DNA from: Streptococcus suis
Lineage (GTDB): Bacteria > Bacillota > Bacilli > Lactobacillales > Streptococcaceae
DNA length: 61,042 nt
Direction: 5' to 3'
Assembly (NCBI RefSeq): GCF_016743335.1
Contig: NZ_WCJE01000011.1
Span: forward strand, 1-61,042
Position numbers and translations under genes: made by a program. Below the pieces are notes generated by a model. It was not told where the DNA came from. It ran no database searches and saw only the letters and a program-made list of their open reading frames with translations. This document shows, one piece after another, positions 7,577 through 15,158 of the stretch (position 1 is its first letter; every line of letters starts with the position of its first letter).

Positions 7577-9748
7577 TTATAAGCTCGACCCATTCATGTG
7601 TTTCACACGCGCCGAAATTTCCTTGTGACGGCCTTTTACCATCGGACGGGCCTGTGGATTGCCTAGATAACCACAAGTTCGTTTAACAACATCCACCGAC
7701 TTAGGATCGCTATTCCCGCAATTTGGACACTTGAAGCCACGCTCCGTCGGCTCAAAATCACCTTCAAAATCGCAAGCGTAACAATGGTCAATCGGAGTAT
7801 TGGTTCCCAAGTAACCAACACGGTCATAAGCATAGTCCCAAACAGCTTCCAAGGCCTTTGGATTTTGTTGCAGCACAGGGTATTCACAGTAATGGATAAA
7901 TCCACCACTAGCACCTACAGCAGGATAAATTTTCTCAAAGTCCAGTTTTTCAAACGGTGTTGGATTTTTGCGTACATCATAGTGGAAACTATTAGTGTAA
8001 TACTCTTTATCCGTAATGTCCTTAACAATGCCAAATTTCTCTGTATCCATTCGGCAGAAGCGGTCTGTCAGGCTTTCAGATGGTGTCGAATAAACTGAGA
8101 AATGATAACCATATTCATCCGACCAATCTTCAACCAAGGCTTTCATTTTCTTGATAATATCCACCGTGAAATCTTTTGCCTCTGGGTTGGTCTCCCATTC
8201 GCCACCGTAAAATACTGTTGCGACTTCATACAAACCAATGTACCCCAAAGATACGGTTGCTCGACGATTTTTAAAGACTTCATCTACTGCGTCTGTCTTA
8301 GCCAAGCGTTTTCCGAATGCCCCATATTGATAGAGAATTGGAGCATTGGCCGGGGTTGCCTCTTTCACTCGTTCCACACGATAGATCAGGGCATCCTTGG
8401 CAATGGCCATACGTTCTGCAAAGATTTCCCAGAACTTATCCTTATCTCCAGCGGACTCCATGGCAATCCGTGGCAAATTGACGGTTACGACACCTAGGTT
8501 CATACGACCAGATGTCACATCCTGGCCATTTTCATCCTTCCAACCTTGAAGGAAAGAGCGACAGCCCATTGGTACCTTGAAGGAACCTGTCAACTCAACA
8601 ATCTTATCATAAGAAAGCATATCTGGATACATACGCTTGGTCGCACATTCAATCGCCAATTGCTTGATGTCATAGTTTGGAGAATCTGGCTCCAAGTTCA
8701 AGCCACGCTTAACTGTGAAAATCAGCTTAGGAAAGATAGCTGTACGACCTTCTCTCCCTAGACCCTTGATACGAATGTTCAAAATCGCTTTTTGAATTTC
8801 TCTCTCAAACCATGATGTCCCTAACCCAAAACCGAGTGAGGTAAAGGGTGTTTGTCCATTGGAAGTAAAAAGGGTGTTGATTTCATACTCCAAAGATTGC
8901 ATAGCGTCATAGATGTCTTTTTGCGTTTTAGCACGCGCATATTCTTCTTGCTTGTCTGCTAATACCCAATCCTTGGCGTCTTTCAAATGCTTTTGGTAGT
9001 TGAGCTCCGCATAGGGCGCCAAAACTTCATCGATACGGTCAGCTGAGCAACCACCATATTGACTAGAGGCCACATTGGCAATGATTTGTGAAATCTGAGC
9101 CGTAGCAGTTTGAATTGATTTTGGACTTTCTACATCCGCATTTCCTATCTTGAAGCCTTGTGCCAACATACCTTTGAAATCAATCAAACAACAGTTGGTC
9201 ATTGGTGTATAAGGGCTGTAATCCAAATCATGATAATGGATGTCCCCTTTTTGATGAGCATTGGCCACATGAGCTGGCAATAATTTGAGACCGATAGACT
9301 TTCCGACAATACCTGCTGTCAGGTCCCGCTGGGTGTTGAAAACATCCGCATCTTTATTAGCGTTTTCATTGACCACAGACTGGTCCTTGCTCAGCAGCTT
9401 ATGAATTTCAAAATTAATATCGGTAGCCTGATGACGGCGAAAATCACGGCGTGTTCGGTATTGAATATAAAGCTCCGCCAAATCATACAAATGGGCGTTT
9501 AACAATTCCTGTTCAACGACCGTTTGAATTTCGTAAATTTGAACATCTTTCTCAAATCGGCGACCAATTTCAGCCAAAACAGCTTCTAATACAATTTTTA
9601 AACCTGCCTCTGAAACAGGATGTTCTAATTCTTGGTTTGCCCGCCGAAGAGCAGAAAAAATCTTATCCTGGTCAAAGGATACTGTCCGTCCATCACGTTT
9701 CAAAACCAATAATTCTATACTCGGTAAGACATTTTCTTGCACATTCAT
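7577..9748 (-). CDS. nrdD: Anaerobic ribonucleoside-triphosphate reductase NrdD (class III)
   Basis: NrdD reduces NTPs to dNTPs without oxygen using a glycyl radical and formate. The start at 9748 (MNVQENVLPS) follows GGAGGTTTGTCAG; five extra upstream codons fall in the ribosome binding site. The 723-aa product shows an N-terminal ATP-cone (VLKRDGRTVSFDQDKI), the catalytic core, the zinc cysteines CYAC and CPNC near the C-terminus, and the glycyl-radical loop RTCGYLGNPQARP. NrdG, its activase, is encoded four genes downstream. Paired NrdR-like boxes lie upstream. Confidence 0.97.
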   Translation of the reverse strand: MNVQENVLPSIELLVLKRDGRTVSFDQDKIFSALRRANQELEHPVSEAGLKIVLEAVLAEIGRRFEKDVQIYEIQTVVEQELLNAHLYDLAELYIQYRTRRDFRRHQATDINFEIHKLLSKDQSVVNENANKDADVFNTQRDLTAGIVGKSIGLKLLPAHVANAHQKGDIHYHDLDYSPYTPMTNCCLIDFKGMLAQGFKIGNADVESPKSIQTATAQISQIIANVASSQYGGCSADRIDEVLAPYAELNYQKHLKDAKDWVLADKQEEYARAKTQKDIYDAMQSLEYEINTLFTSNGQTPFTSLGFGLGTSWFEREIQKAILNIRIKGLGREGRTAIFPKLIFTVKRGLNLEPDSPNYDIKQLAIECATKRMYPDMLSYDKIVELTGSFKVPMGCRSFLQGWKDENGQDVTSGRMNLGVVTVNLPRIAMESAGDKDKFWEIFAERMAIAKDALIYRVERVKEATPANAPILYQYGAFGKRLAKTDAVDEVFKNRRATVSLGYIGLYEVATVFYGGEWETNPEAKDFTVDIIKKMKALVEDWSDEYGYHFSVYSTPSESLTDRFCRMDTEKFGIVKDITDKEYYTNSFHYDVRKNPTPFEKLDFEKIYPAVGASGGFIHYCEYPVLQQNPKALEAVWDYAYDRVGYLGTNTPIDHCYACDFEGDFEPTERGFKCPNCGNSDPKSVDVVKRTCGYLGNPQARPMVKGRHKEISARVKHMNGSSL

Positions 9749-9803
9749 CTGACAAACCTCCAAAATTCTTCACTTCTATTAGTGTAGCACTTCACAAAAC
9801 AAA

Positions 9804-9860
9804 AATCAATATCTTGTGTAAAAAAATATAAAAATAGAAAAATTACACTAAATATAGACT
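9804..9860 (-). promoter_or_regulatory. Paired NrdR-like boxes upstream of nrdD
   Basis: Two 16-bp sites resemble the NrdR box (ACACWATATNTWGTGT-like). They are 9804-9819, read on the minus strand as ACACAAGATATTGATT, and 9845-9860, read on the plus strand as ACACTAAATATAGACT. They start 41 bp apart, close to four helical turns, as expected for cooperative NrdR binding. NrdR represses nrd operons when dATP is high. The match is imperfect. Confidence 0.5.
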
Positions 9861-9891
9861 TCGTTTCTGAAAAACAAATGAAAACAAGAGC

Positions 9892-10065
9892 CTATTCTGA
9901 CTCTTGTTTTCTGGTCCATAAGAAGTACAAATTGATGGCACAGGCCACTAAAATCACAGCAGGCCAAAGCAAATTTAACAAAGGAAGTTTACCGACATTG
10001 TAGGCAATATAGAGAGTATTCCACACTACCCCCAAGCTATAGACAATCGTCAAAATAATTTTCAT
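9892..10065 (-). CDS. Small membrane protein with two transmembrane segments
   Basis: The 57-aa product (MKIILTIVYSLGVVWNTLYI...) has two hydrophobic helices and a charged C-terminal tail TRKQESE. An in-frame start at 10080 would add MLECF. It lies about 33 bp downstream of the DUF3021 gene on the same strand, so it probably belongs to the LytTR/DUF3021 operon. I do not recognise a family. Confidence 0.6.
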   Translation of the reverse strand: MKIILTIVYSLGVVWNTLYIAYNVGKLPLLNLLWPAVILVACAINLYFLWTRKQESE

Positions 10066-10098
10066 AAAACACTCCAACAAAATGATAGTGCTATTATA

Positions 10099-10539
10099 CT
10101 ACAAACGACCGTTTATGTCCTTGATTTGCCGCTCCATTTTCCGATAATTTAGGAAAAAGAGAGAAGCGTAGACCAAGATAAAGAGGAACCAAAAGAAGAT
10201 AAGAGTCCCAAGTTTCACGGGAAACCAACCAGCCAAAATGCCCAGCGGTGTGAAGCCTAAAGCTGTGATACAAAAATGTGTCGCAGTCATTCGTAGAAGG
10301 CTCCAGTCCTGTTCAAAAATCTTGTCTGCCAGCTGGAACAAGAGACCGATTGCCGCCCAAATAACTACACAAATCATCATGACGGTTACTTGATTAAAGT
10401 TGCTCAGGTAGTAAGCCCCCATGGTTGAAAAGGGATTTAGAGGAAAATAGGTTCCCTGTCCGAAGACGGCTGATGTGATAATGGAGATAATAGTTCCGAT
10501 GGTAATGCCTAAACTAGCTGATAAGACGTATTTTTTCAT
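10099..10539 (-). CDS. DUF3021 family membrane protein
   Basis: The 146-aa protein has four predicted transmembrane helices (about 8-28, 50-70, 84-105, 112-132) and a short basic tail. DUF3021 proteins are typically encoded next to a LytTR DNA-binding protein; in such LytTR regulatory systems (e.g. HdrRM and BrsRM of S. mutans) the membrane protein restrains the regulator. Its ATG overlaps the stop of the LytTR gene by 4 bp, indicating coupling. The signal sensed is unknown. Confidence 0.8.
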   Translation of the reverse strand: MKKYVLSASLGITIGTIISIITSAVFGQGTYFPLNPFSTMGAYYLSNFNQVTVMMICVVIWAAIGLLFQLADKIFEQDWSLLRMTATHFCITALGFTPLGILAGWFPVKLGTLIFFWFLFILVYASLFFLNYRKMERQIKDINGRL

Positions 10540-10979
10540 AATCCTAACCTTTCTTTGATAACTTTTAGATAGCGACGGGATGAGTAGGTGACCGACCCAT
10601 TCTTCATGACCAGCTTGATCAGGCCGTTGGCAGTTAGTTTGAGGTGGTCCAGTTGCTTGATGTGAATGATTTCCGACTGGGAGATTTGTAAGAAGTTTGC
10701 CGGCAAGTCCTCCTTAACCTGATACAAGCGTAGGTTGGAAGTATAGGTAGTTTCTACTGTTTCCACCTGTAAAACCTTATCTTCCAAGTAGAGTCTGACA
10801 ATCTCATCATGCTCCAAAAGATAAACCTGTTCCCCTTTTTTGACGGTTAGACTGGACCTCTGCTTATCCAAGTTTTGAATATAGGATACCAGATGAGTAA
10901 CCTGCTCAGACATAGCTTGAGCTTCAATAGTTACTAAGTCTTCTACAATATCTGATGAAATAGCTAGTTTTACTTTCAT
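10536..10979 (-). CDS. LytTR-domain transcriptional regulator
   Basis: The 147-aa protein lacks a receiver domain; residues about 45-147 form a LytTR DNA-binding domain, visible as VKKGEQVYLLEHDEIVRLYLEDK, then FLQISQSEIIHIKQLDHLKL and the end SRRYLKVIKERLGL. Such stand-alone LytTR proteins are controlled by the partner membrane protein encoded directly downstream (DUF3021) rather than by phosphorylation. The start follows GGAGAGAAT-type sequence. Target genes are not evident here. Confidence 0.82.
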   Translation of the reverse strand: MKVKLAISSDIVEDLVTIEAQAMSEQVTHLVSYIQNLDKQRSSLTVKKGEQVYLLEHDEIVRLYLEDKVLQVETVETTYTSNLRLYQVKEDLPANFLQISQSEIIHIKQLDHLKLTANGLIKLVMKNGSVTYSSRRYLKVIKERLGL

Positions 10980-11074
10980 ATTCTCTCCTTTCTCTTTCTG
11001 CCCCTATTAAACACCATTTCTCGAGTGGTTTCAAGGACTTTTGGCTATGTGGTCGTTTTTCATCACTAAACGGC

Positions 11075-11100
11075 AAAAAAGCCAGAACGTTTGTCCTGAC
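11075..11100 (-). terminator. Terminator of the DUF998-like gene
   Basis: On the minus strand GTCAGGAC AAAC GTTCTGGC forms an 8-bp stem (two G-U pairs) followed by TTTTTTG. It starts directly after the stop codon. The same 20-bp core GCCAGAACGTTTGTCCTGAC recurs after mutS (15129-15148). Confidence 0.7.
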
Positions 11101-11754
11101 TTAGTCATTCTTTAGAAATGTTAGCCCCGTCACTATCTGCCAAGCTGTGATAGGATAGACGGTTAAGCGTTCATAAATGGCCATTACCACCACTTGATTT
11201 TCTGCGATTGCCGTCTGCAACAATCCTGCAGCGACAAAACCACACAATCCGAGAAAAATACTAATGGAGCGATAAACCATTTTTTGATCGGGCAGGAAAA
11301 GACCTGTCAACAGCAAGGTGCTATTGCCCATCATAAAGGACAGACGTGCCCCAAATCCATGCAAACCGTCCTGACCAGGTACACCACCTTGATAAAAACC
11401 GACTAGAAGGCTTCCAAAACCAAAAAGGATGACGATCAGCAGGATAAGGATTGCCAAAATTGGATGTCTTCGCCTTATCTTAGAGAAAATAAGCAGAGCA
11501 TAAGAAAAGACAAAGCCAATCGCAGTTAGAATAAAGCCACTATTCATGACAATCGCCCAATTTGAAAAGTTTTCTGGCACACCAGCTACCTGCTGGCCAT
11601 TGTATACCCCAAGAGCTGAAATAAACTGCCGACCATAGACATAGCTAAGCGGATAGCCCGTTCCAATGGCAGCGATTAATTCGGTTCCTAGGTAAATACT
11701 GGCATTTATTAGAAAGCCAACAGCTCCAAGTTTCTGTAAATTGGTTGTTCGCAT
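11101..11754 (-). CDS. DUF998-like integral membrane protein
   Basis: The 217-aa protein has about six hydrophobic segments and begins MRTTNLQKLGAVGFLINASI. The segment YPLSYVYGRQFISALGVYN in the first extracytoplasmic loop is the kind of pattern seen in DUF998 proteins; the match is tentative. It follows the flavoprotein gene by 11 bp and is the last gene of the operon controlled by the divergent MarR regulator. Function is unknown. Confidence 0.65.
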   Translation of the reverse strand: MRTTNLQKLGAVGFLINASIYLGTELIAAIGTGYPLSYVYGRQFISALGVYNGQQVAGVPENFSNWAIVMNSGFILTAIGFVFSYALLIFSKIRRRHPILAILILLIVILFGFGSLLVGFYQGGVPGQDGLHGFGARLSFMMGNSTLLLTGLFLPDQKMVYRSISIFLGLCGFVAAGLLQTAIAENQVVVMAIYERLTVYPITAWQIVTGLTFLKND

Positions 11755-11765
11755 CTTGCTCCCTT

Positions 11766-13112
11766 CTATGCCAGAGCCTGCTTAACAGCTCCAAGTAAAC
11801 CATTGGTCGTTGCAGGGAAAGCAAAAATCATGCGATTTAGATCTGTTGCCGTCAGCTTTTGGTTAATAACCAAGGTCAGCAAATTAATCATCTCTCCTGC
11901 TTCATGCCCAATCAAGGCTGCACCCTTCAAGGTCTTGTCACTTCCTACAATCAGCGTAAAGTGAGCTTCTGTCTCCAACTTAGTTTGGAATTTTAATTGT
12001 TGTCCAAAGGGAATCTCTACAATCTTGTACTGTTCAGGATTCACCTTAGCCTCTGCAACCGTAACACCAACTTGAGCCAGACGTGGCAGCGTGAAAACGA
12101 CATTTGGAACAACTGGATAGGCAATCGGAGCTGGATTGCCCAAAATATGCTCCGCAATGTAGCTAGACTCAAAGCTAGCAGTCGGTGTCAAGCGAGGAAT
12201 CGTTTTAGAAACCACATCACCAGACGCGTAGATAGTAGGCTGGCTTGTCTGCATGAATTCATTCACCTTGATGCCAGTGCGATCAAAATCCACTCCAACC
12301 TCTTCTAAGCCTAGACCTTCTACATTTGAGACACGGCCTGTGGCATCAATAATGGTGTCTGTCTCGATTTCTAAGCCCTGAGCCGTTTTGACAAGAAGAC
12401 CACTTGCTGTTTTTTCAGCTGAAACAACTGCCTGATTGAAATGGAAGCTAACACCATCGGCGGTCATTTTATCAACCACACTAGCTACCATTTGCTCAGG
12501 ATAGGCTGCTAAAGCACGATCTGCAAACTCGATGATGTGAACTTCTGAGCCCAGTAGCGAAGCCATTGTCGCAAACTCTAGCGAAATAATCCCAGCACCG
12601 ATAAAGACGATTCTTTCTGGCATATGGTCCATATCAAGAAAGGCACGGCTGTCTTGAAACCATTCATTCCCAGGGACATTTAGTCGAGCAGGGCGTTGAC
12701 CTGTGCCAATCACGACAAATTCTGTGGTAATTTCCTTATCATCAACCATCACTGTGTGAAGATCTTTTAACTGCCCGTGTCCTTTTAAAAGATCAATTGA
12801 CAGGCTGGCAAACATACCTTCTAGCATAGGAGAGTAGGTTGGAATCTCCTCTTTTTTATACGCCATCAATTTTTCCCAAGAAATTTCTCCTGTTTTGGCA
12901 ATCCCTGCTTTTTCATACCGTGCCAATCCATCCATAAACTCAAAGGGACTTTCTAGTAAAAACTTGGCATTACAACCGTAGTTTGTGCAAGTTCCTGCTG
13001 TGATATCTTTTTCGACAATGGCTACTTTCTTGCCTGCTTTTGCTAAATCAACCGCGGCATGCCAGTTGGCATGTCCTGAACCGATAAAGGTAACATCGTA
13101 TTGATACATCAT
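11766..13112 (-). CDS. Flavoprotein disulfide reductase family protein (RclA/MerA/Har-like)
   Basis: The 448-aa protein has the glutathione-reductase fold: FAD motif FIGSGHANWHAA (about 9-20), redox-active pair in GTCTNYGCNAK (Cys42-x4-Cys47), NAD(P) motif FIGAGIISLEFA and the FAD motif IYASGDV. The C-terminal catalytic His-Glu of glutathione or lipoamide reductases is replaced by FAFPATTNGLL. This pattern, and the redox gene context, recall the RclA/MerA/hypothiocyanous acid reductase branch. The substrate is inferred, not shown. It lies 8 bp after the PfpI gene, downstream of a MarR-type operator. Confidence 0.8.
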   Translation of the reverse strand: MMYQYDVTFIGSGHANWHAAVDLAKAGKKVAIVEKDITAGTCTNYGCNAKFLLESPFEFMDGLARYEKAGIAKTGEISWEKLMAYKKEEIPTYSPMLEGMFASLSIDLLKGHGQLKDLHTVMVDDKEITTEFVVIGTGQRPARLNVPGNEWFQDSRAFLDMDHMPERIVFIGAGIISLEFATMASLLGSEVHIIEFADRALAAYPEQMVASVVDKMTADGVSFHFNQAVVSAEKTASGLLVKTAQGLEIETDTIIDATGRVSNVEGLGLEEVGVDFDRTGIKVNEFMQTSQPTIYASGDVVSKTIPRLTPTASFESSYIAEHILGNPAPIAYPVVPNVVFTLPRLAQVGVTVAEAKVNPEQYKIVEIPFGQQLKFQTKLETEAHFTLIVGSDKTLKGAALIGHEAGEMINLLTLVINQKLTATDLNRMIFAFPATTNGLLGAVKQALA

Positions 13113-13120
13113 TCTTCCTC

Positions 13121-13801
13121 CTAATTCATCAACTTCGAAACAACTGCTTGGCCTAGGGCACGAGCAGATTGGGGATTTTGACCTGTCAAGATGCGATCAT
13201 CCTGGCGCACAACGGGGGAAAAGGCTGTTCCAATTTCAACTTTAGCCCCTTTTTCACGAAGAGCTGTCTCCGTTAAAAATGGTACCAAGTCTGCGGTGCC
13301 GTTTAATTCCTCTTCTTGATTGGTAAAGCCTGTAACGACTTTTCCTTCAATCAAGGGTTGACCAGCCTCATCTTTGATTGGCAATAGTCCTGCCACACCA
13401 TGACAAACTGCTGTGACGAGACCTCCGTTTTGGTAAATCTGGCTTGCCAGCTCTGCTATTTCCACAGACTCTGGGAAATCCCACATGACCCCATGACCAC
13501 CTGTATAGTAAATCAACTCATAGTCCGTCGCCTTAACCTCTTCTGGTCGTAAGGTCTGACCCAAGGCACGATTGCGAAAAGTCGCGTTTCTATAGTAAGT
13601 ACGGTCCACATCATCCATCGTGGTCAAACTATGTGGGTCTAGGGGCACATAACCACCTTTTGGGCTGACAAAATCCGCTTCATAACCAACTTTGACCAAC
13701 TCATCATAAAAGTGAGTCAGCTCGCTGAGCCATAAACCTGTCAACCGTTCATGCTCACCATATTGTTCTGTATTGGTTAGGACAATCAGTGCTTTTTTCA
13801 T
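13121..13801 (-). CDS. DJ-1/PfpI superfamily protein
   Basis: The 226-aa protein starts MKKALIVLTNTEQYGEHERL after a GGGAGGAAGC ribosome binding site. The nucleophile elbow TAVCHGVAGLL carries the conserved Cys, with a partner Glu in the N-terminal part, as in Hsp31/HchA-like class I glutamine amidotransferase folds. Such proteins act as glyoxalase III or protein/nucleotide deglycases or chaperones under carbonyl and oxidative stress. It is first in an operon with the flavoprotein and DUF998-like genes and divergent from the MarR regulator. Confidence 0.85.
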   Translation of the reverse strand: MKKALIVLTNTEQYGEHERLTGLWLSELTHFYDELVKVGYEADFVSPKGGYVPLDPHSLTTMDDVDRTYYRNATFRNRALGQTLRPEEVKATDYELIYYTGGHGVMWDFPESVEIAELASQIYQNGGLVTAVCHGVAGLLPIKDEAGQPLIEGKVVTGFTNQEEELNGTADLVPFLTETALREKGAKVEIGTAFSPVVRQDDRILTGQNPQSARALGQAVVSKLMN

Positions 13802-13816
13802 GCTTCCTCCCAATTT

Positions 13817-13832
13817 CAATCGCGTGCGATTG
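13817..13832 (-). promoter_or_regulatory. MarR-type operator 1 (DJ-1 operon side)
   Basis: CAATCGCGTGCGATTG is a 7-bp inverted repeat with a 2-bp centre, located about 10-25 bp downstream of the predicted DJ-1 operon start. It matches operator 2 as ATCGYGYRCGAT. Confidence 0.65.
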
Positions 13833-13848
13833 TTTTTGTTATGTGTCT

Positions 13849-13877
13849 AGTCTATCCCTATTCATTTGATTTGTCAA
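13849..13877 (-). promoter_or_regulatory. Promoter of the DJ-1/flavoprotein operon
   Basis: On the minus strand TTGACA (13877-13872), a 17-bp spacer and TAGACT (13854-13849). Its -35 overlaps the -35 of the divergent marR promoter by five bases. Confidence 0.7.
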
Positions 13878-13899
13878 GGTAAAAGAATTTTGATAAGAT
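13871..13899 (+). promoter_or_regulatory. Promoter of the MarR-family regulator
   Basis: TTGTCA (13871-13876), 17-bp spacer, TAAGAT (13894-13899). It is back to back with the minus-strand promoter, so polymerase binding to the two should be mutually exclusive. Confidence 0.7.
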
Positions 13900-13905
13900 A
13901 TTTTT

Positions 13906-13917
13906 ATCGTGCACGAT
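13906..13917 (+). promoter_or_regulatory. MarR-type operator 2 (autoregulatory)
   Basis: ATCGTGCACGAT is a perfect palindrome lying at the predicted +1 of the marR-type gene. It shares ATCGYGYRCGAT with operator 1, which supports one regulator controlling both directions. Confidence 0.65.
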
Positions 13918-13933
13918 TAGAAAGCGAGAAACC

Positions 13934-14371
13934 ATGTCCGACTATCATTATTCAAAGCAGCTCTGCTATTCCTTCTACCAAGTCAACAAACTCTTTAATC
14001 AATTTTATCTGAAAAATCTCAAGGAATTTGACTTGACCTATACCCAATACCTCGTGCTTGTTGTCCTCTGGGAAAAAGCTCCACTGACACTCAAGGAACT
14101 CGGTGGAAAGCTAGATTTGGCCAGCAACACCTTGACGCCACTCCTAAAGCGGCTTGAGGAAAAGGGCTACATCCAGCGAAGCATTCCTCTGGGAGACAAA
14201 CGACAACTCCTTGTCCAGCTCACCGAAGATGGTCAAAAACTCCAAGCCATTCTTGAAGATAAGCTACTTTCCTGCTTTCGCCAACTCGATGGCCTGACTA
14301 TAGAAAAAAAACAATCGTACGTCAAGTACAATCAGGAACTCATCGAGAGTTTACAGAACTATTTGGACTAA
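13934..14371 (+). CDS. MarR family regulator, OhrR-like redox sensor
   Basis: The 145-aa winged-helix protein starts MSDYHYSKQLCYSFYQVNKL; the N-terminal Cys11 in the KQLCYSFY context is the position of the peroxide-sensing Cys of OhrR/SarZ-type MarR proteins. The HTH (LTLKELGGKLDLASNTLTPLLKRLE) and wing (RSIPLGDKRQLLVQLT) are intact. It is divergent from the DJ-1/flavoprotein operon, with one operator on each side of shared promoters, so it probably represses both and is released by oxidants or electrophiles. Confidence 0.87.
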   Translation: MSDYHYSKQLCYSFYQVNKLFNQFYLKNLKEFDLTYTQYLVLVVLWEKAPLTLKELGGKLDLASNTLTPLLKRLEEKGYIQRSIPLGDKRQLLVQLTEDGQKLQAILEDKLLSCFRQLDGLTIEKKQSYVKYNQELIESLQNYLD

Positions 14372-14504
14372 TATAGCTGGTTGAAGTAAAAACAGGACAC
14401 ATCTAAGTTTATCAATCTGAGAACTCTAAAGTTATTTTAGGAGTGGGTTATTGACACTATAACTTAAAGTTGTCATTTTCCTAATTCAAACTACTATATA
14501 TCCC

Positions 14505-14534
14505 CTGCTTTTCTCCATGGAAGCAGTTTTTTTA
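14505..14534 (+). terminator. Terminator of the MarR-family gene
   Basis: CTGCTT...AAGCAG stem with a TTCTCCATGG loop, followed by TTTTTTTATTT. The 130 bp between the stop codon and this hairpin hold nothing recognisable. Confidence 0.65.
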
Positions 14535-14540
14535 TTTGAA

Positions 14541-14565
14541 AAAAAGCCAGAACAAGAGTCCTGAC
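14541..14565 (-). terminator. Terminator downstream of the 131-aa gene
   Basis: On the minus strand GTCAGGACTCTTGTTCTGGC is followed by TTTTTTT. It is a variant of the hairpins at 11075-11100 and 15122-15148. Confidence 0.6.
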
Positions 14566-14617
14566 TTAGTCTTTTATATCAACTTTTTTATGTGAGGAAC
14601 CAAAAACCTCTGGGGCT

Positions 14618-15013
14618 TTACTCTTCAAAGTCATCTAGCCCATCGAAGGCTCCGCTTGCCTTCAACTGCTCCAAATCTTCTAAGGACAGACTGGCATCCG
14701 CCCTATCCACTGCCCGTGTAACTTCTTCATGGTAGCGACGAGCCATCTTCTCAATAAAATCACGAGGATAAGAGTAACGATTGGTCGCAACCCACTCTTC
14801 CAACCAAGCCGTTAGTTCCTCAAGAGACTTATCCTGTTGAAAGAGAAAATACTGCATGAGTTCGCTAGCCTGTTCATCATCCAAACCCAGATGATACACA
14901 TACCAGCTAATCGGGGCAAATTGCGGATTTTGCCTTTCTAGTTCAGCATATATATCCAAAACCAATTGTTCCAATTGAAACAGTTTCGCACGCACGTCCT
15001 GATGATTTTGCAT
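14618..15013 (-). CDS. Conserved hypothetical protein, 131 aa
   Basis: An acidic, helical, soluble protein starting MQNHQDVRAKLFQLEQLVLD and ending in an acidic tail (FDGLDDFEE). No catalytic motif or signal peptide is visible. I do not recognise it with certainty. It stands alone on the minus strand, downstream of mutS, separated from it by a terminator. Confidence 0.6.
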   Translation of the reverse strand: MQNHQDVRAKLFQLEQLVLDIYAELERQNPQFAPISWYVYHLGLDDEQASELMQYFLFQQDKSLEELTAWLEEWVATNRYSYPRDFIEKMARRYHEEVTRAVDRADASLSLEDLEQLKASGAFDGLDDFEE

Positions 15014-15121
15014 AGCCAGTCATATCCCATTCTTTACTTTTTTCTTTCATCAGTATAGCCTATGCACATCAAAAAAAACAAGATTTTTACAAAAAAGGAT
15101 TCAAACGTTCGTTCTTTGCTC

Positions 15122-15148
15122 AAAAAAAGCCAGAACGTTTGTCCTGAC
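15122..15148 (-). terminator. Terminator of mutS
   Basis: The minus-strand stem GTCAGGAC/GTTCTGGC plus TTTTTTTG, identical in its 20-bp core to the hairpin at 11081-11100. It starts about 10 bp after the mutS stop. Confidence 0.7.
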
Positions 15149-15158
15149 TTTCATTGTC

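Noticed and set aside
14372..14500. Small gene between the MarR-type gene and its terminator
   Set aside because: No ORF longer than a few codons with a ribosome binding site; TTGACA at 14451 lacks a matching -10 leading to a gene.
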